From a virus: a stretch of DNA of 23,140 nt. The notes beneath the pieces are model-generated. The model was given only the letters and a program-made list of their open reading frames with translations, made no database searches and was not told where the DNA came from. Below are positions 22,080-23,140 of this stretch, one piece after another; position 1 is the stretch's first letter; the number at the start of each line of letters is the position of its first letter. The stretch lies in IMG/VR virus record IMGVR_UViG_3300044796_000349, positions 1 to 23,140 of that record. One strand, written 5' to 3'. The position numbers were made by a program, and so were the translations under genes.

Positions 22080-23140
22080 ATGCGGCGGTTCCTCGCCCTC
22101 GCCCTGCTGCTCCTGACCGGCGCCCATGCCTGGGCGCAGTCGGAGGGGCCGGTCAACGCCAACATCGTAGCCAAGGGCGGGTCGGCCGTCCGGACCCTGG
22201 CGACGCATTTTGCCGACAACCTCAATGCCGCCGACTTCGGGGCGGTGTCGAACGGCGTCAGCATCACCGCCGCCGCGACGATCACCTCGGGGCAGACCGC
22301 CCTCTATGTTCCGGGTGGCAGCTTCACCTCGGCCGACGTGGGCAAATATATCGCCGTGCCGGGGTCGGGGGCGGCCGGCGGGACGCAGTCGACCACGATT
22401 GCGAGCGTCACCGACGGCCAGCATATCGGGCTGACCTCGACCGCCTCGAGCACGCTCAACGGCTCGAGCAGCGTGCAAATCCGCTATGGCTCGTCGGACC
22501 TGACCGCGGTCAACGCAGCCCTGACGGCTGGCACCGGGTTGCTGCCGGCGGGCGCGACCTGGGTTAGCACCACGCCAAGCGGGAACTTCCGGTTCTGGAC
22601 CGAACGCAACGGGGTGCTCGCCGACAACGTGGCGCAGCACGCCCGCAACTATGGCAACTGGAACACCGGCAGCACCGGCGCCCCGGATTGGTCGAGCACG
22701 CAACAGAACGGCATCAACGGGGCCTTCAACCCGGATTTCAGCAAGTCGATTCTCCCCTGGGAATGGCGGATCGGCTCGTCGGTCCTGACCAGCCAGCCGA
22801 GCGGCGCCGGCGCCTATGTCCGCCAGCCGCAGCTTTCGCCGGTATACGGGTATTTCTTCAGCCAGGGCGGCTATAACGTCCAGACCTCGGGCAACGGAAC
22901 CCGGTCGGGCTTCTCTGCCTATGAAACGAAATTCGACCAGTACGGCCAAGGCGATCTGACCGCCTATGTCTGCAACGGGTTCATCGCGTCGCAGCGGAGC
23001 GGCGCGACCTCGTTCCTTGCCTCGCCGGCTGGCGAGTGCGTGGGCGGCCAGATTATTTTCAGCGCCAACGGACAGTACGGCGAATTCATCGGCGACGGCA
23101 ACCTGACCGACGCCGGGAACGACGTCGCCGCCATCGGCGA
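22080..23140 (+). CDS. Tailspike-like protein with signal peptide, 3' end beyond window
   Basis: An open frame from ATG 22080 runs to the window end (353 codons without a stop). It opens with MRRFLALALLLLTGAHAWAQ, a textbook Sec signal peptide with cleavage after AWA (residue 19). The mature region reads ADNLNAADFGAVSNGVS then ITSGQTALYVPGGSFTSADVGKYIAV, phrases typical of the N-terminal head of tailspikes and pectate-lyase-like proteins, so this should be an adhesin or depolymerase. Later residues are Ser/Gly/Thr-rich, with Trp- and Tyr-rich parts (NYGNWNTGSTGAPDWSS, SPVYGYFFSQGGYNV) and two cysteines (CNGF, GECVGG). The start lies four bases after the preceding stop, with a weak ribosome-binding site. 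The C-terminus and any catalytic residues are outside the window. Confidence 0.8.
   Translation, partial: MRRFLALALLLLTGAHAWAQSEGPVNANIVAKGGSAVRTLATHFADNLNAADFGAVSNGVSITAAATITSGQTALYVPGGSFTSADVGKYIAVPGSGAAGGTQSTTIASVTDGQHIGLTSTASSTLNGSSSVQIRYGSSDLTAVNAALTAGTGLLPAGATWVSTTPSGNFRFWTERNGVLADNVAQHARNYGNWNTGSTGAPDWSSTQQNGINGAFNPDFSKSILPWEWRIGSSVLTSQPSGAGAYVRQPQLSPVYGYFFSQGGYNVQTSGNGTRSGFSAYETKFDQYGQGDLTAYVCNGFIASQRSGATSFLASPAGECVGGQIIFSANGQYGEFIGDGNLTDAGNDVAAIG

Noticed and set aside
1-23140. Gene transfer agent or defective tailocin
   Set aside because: A full packaging/head set and a full contractile tail are both present and intact, which argues against a headless tailocin; the Mu-like contractile tail is unlike the siphovirus-type tail of known alphaproteobacterial gene transfer agents.
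1-23140. CRISPR arrays, tRNA genes, insertion sequences, att sites
   Set aside because: No periodic repeats with spacers, cloverleaf-like sequence, transposase frame or terminal inverted repeats were seen; the only clear repeat is the 30-bp coding duplication.

Overview
The window is a single, tightly packed, plus-strand block of phage late structural genes, either from a prophage or from a free phage. Base composition is uniformly GC-rich with strong G/C third positions. Protein flavour (terminase, portal, capsid and a Mu-type tail typical of alphaproteobacterial prophages) suggests a high-GC alphaproteobacterial host, possibly from the Rhodospirillales or Rhizobiales. This is an inference from style; no host gene, integrase, att site, replication, lysis or tRNA gene is visible.

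Layout. (1) Packaging and head, 1-9594: large terminase (5' side near or beyond the window edge), HK97-type portal, an unrecognised 117-aa protein, HK97-type prohead protease with a very long C-terminal extension, HK97-fold major capsid protein, three unrecognised beta-rich or lectin-like proteins that may decorate the head, a 40-aa micro-ORF, then the neck genes (phiE125 gp8-like connector, SPP1 gp16/HK97-type adaptor, HK97 gp10-like protein). (2) Contractile tail, 9591-19706, in the gene order of phage Mu: tail terminator, DUF2635 protein, sheath, tube, tail assembly chaperone with a programmed -1 frameshift, tape measure carrying a tail-lysozyme domain, gpN-like, gpP-like hub, gp45-like spike, gp46-like, baseplate J (gp47-like), gp48-like. 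(3) Adsorption module, 19718-23140: a fibre with a predicted beta-helix, a fibre-tail adaptor-like protein, a small tail protein, and then two proteins that begin with clear Sec signal peptides, the second a tailspike-like protein cut off by the window end.

How it works together. TerL pumps DNA through the portal into a procapsid made by the capsid protein and matured by the protease. The connector, adaptor and gp10-like proteins close the neck. The sheath/tube/baseplate genes build a Mu-type contractile injection tail whose length is set by the tape measure. The last genes are for host recognition. Most neighbours overlap by 1-4 bases (ATGA, TGATG, GTGA) or are separated by fewer than 30 bases, which fits one long co-transcribed and translationally coupled operon. 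The larger gaps (77-109 bases) all surround the capsid gene and its two downstream neighbours and contain GC-rich hairpins.

No stretch over 300 bases lacks a gene. The most unusual observations are the two successive signal-peptide proteins at the end of the tail-fibre module, the mosaic of an HK97-like head on a Mu-like tail, the three orphan genes after the capsid, and the long Cys/His-bearing extension of the protease.
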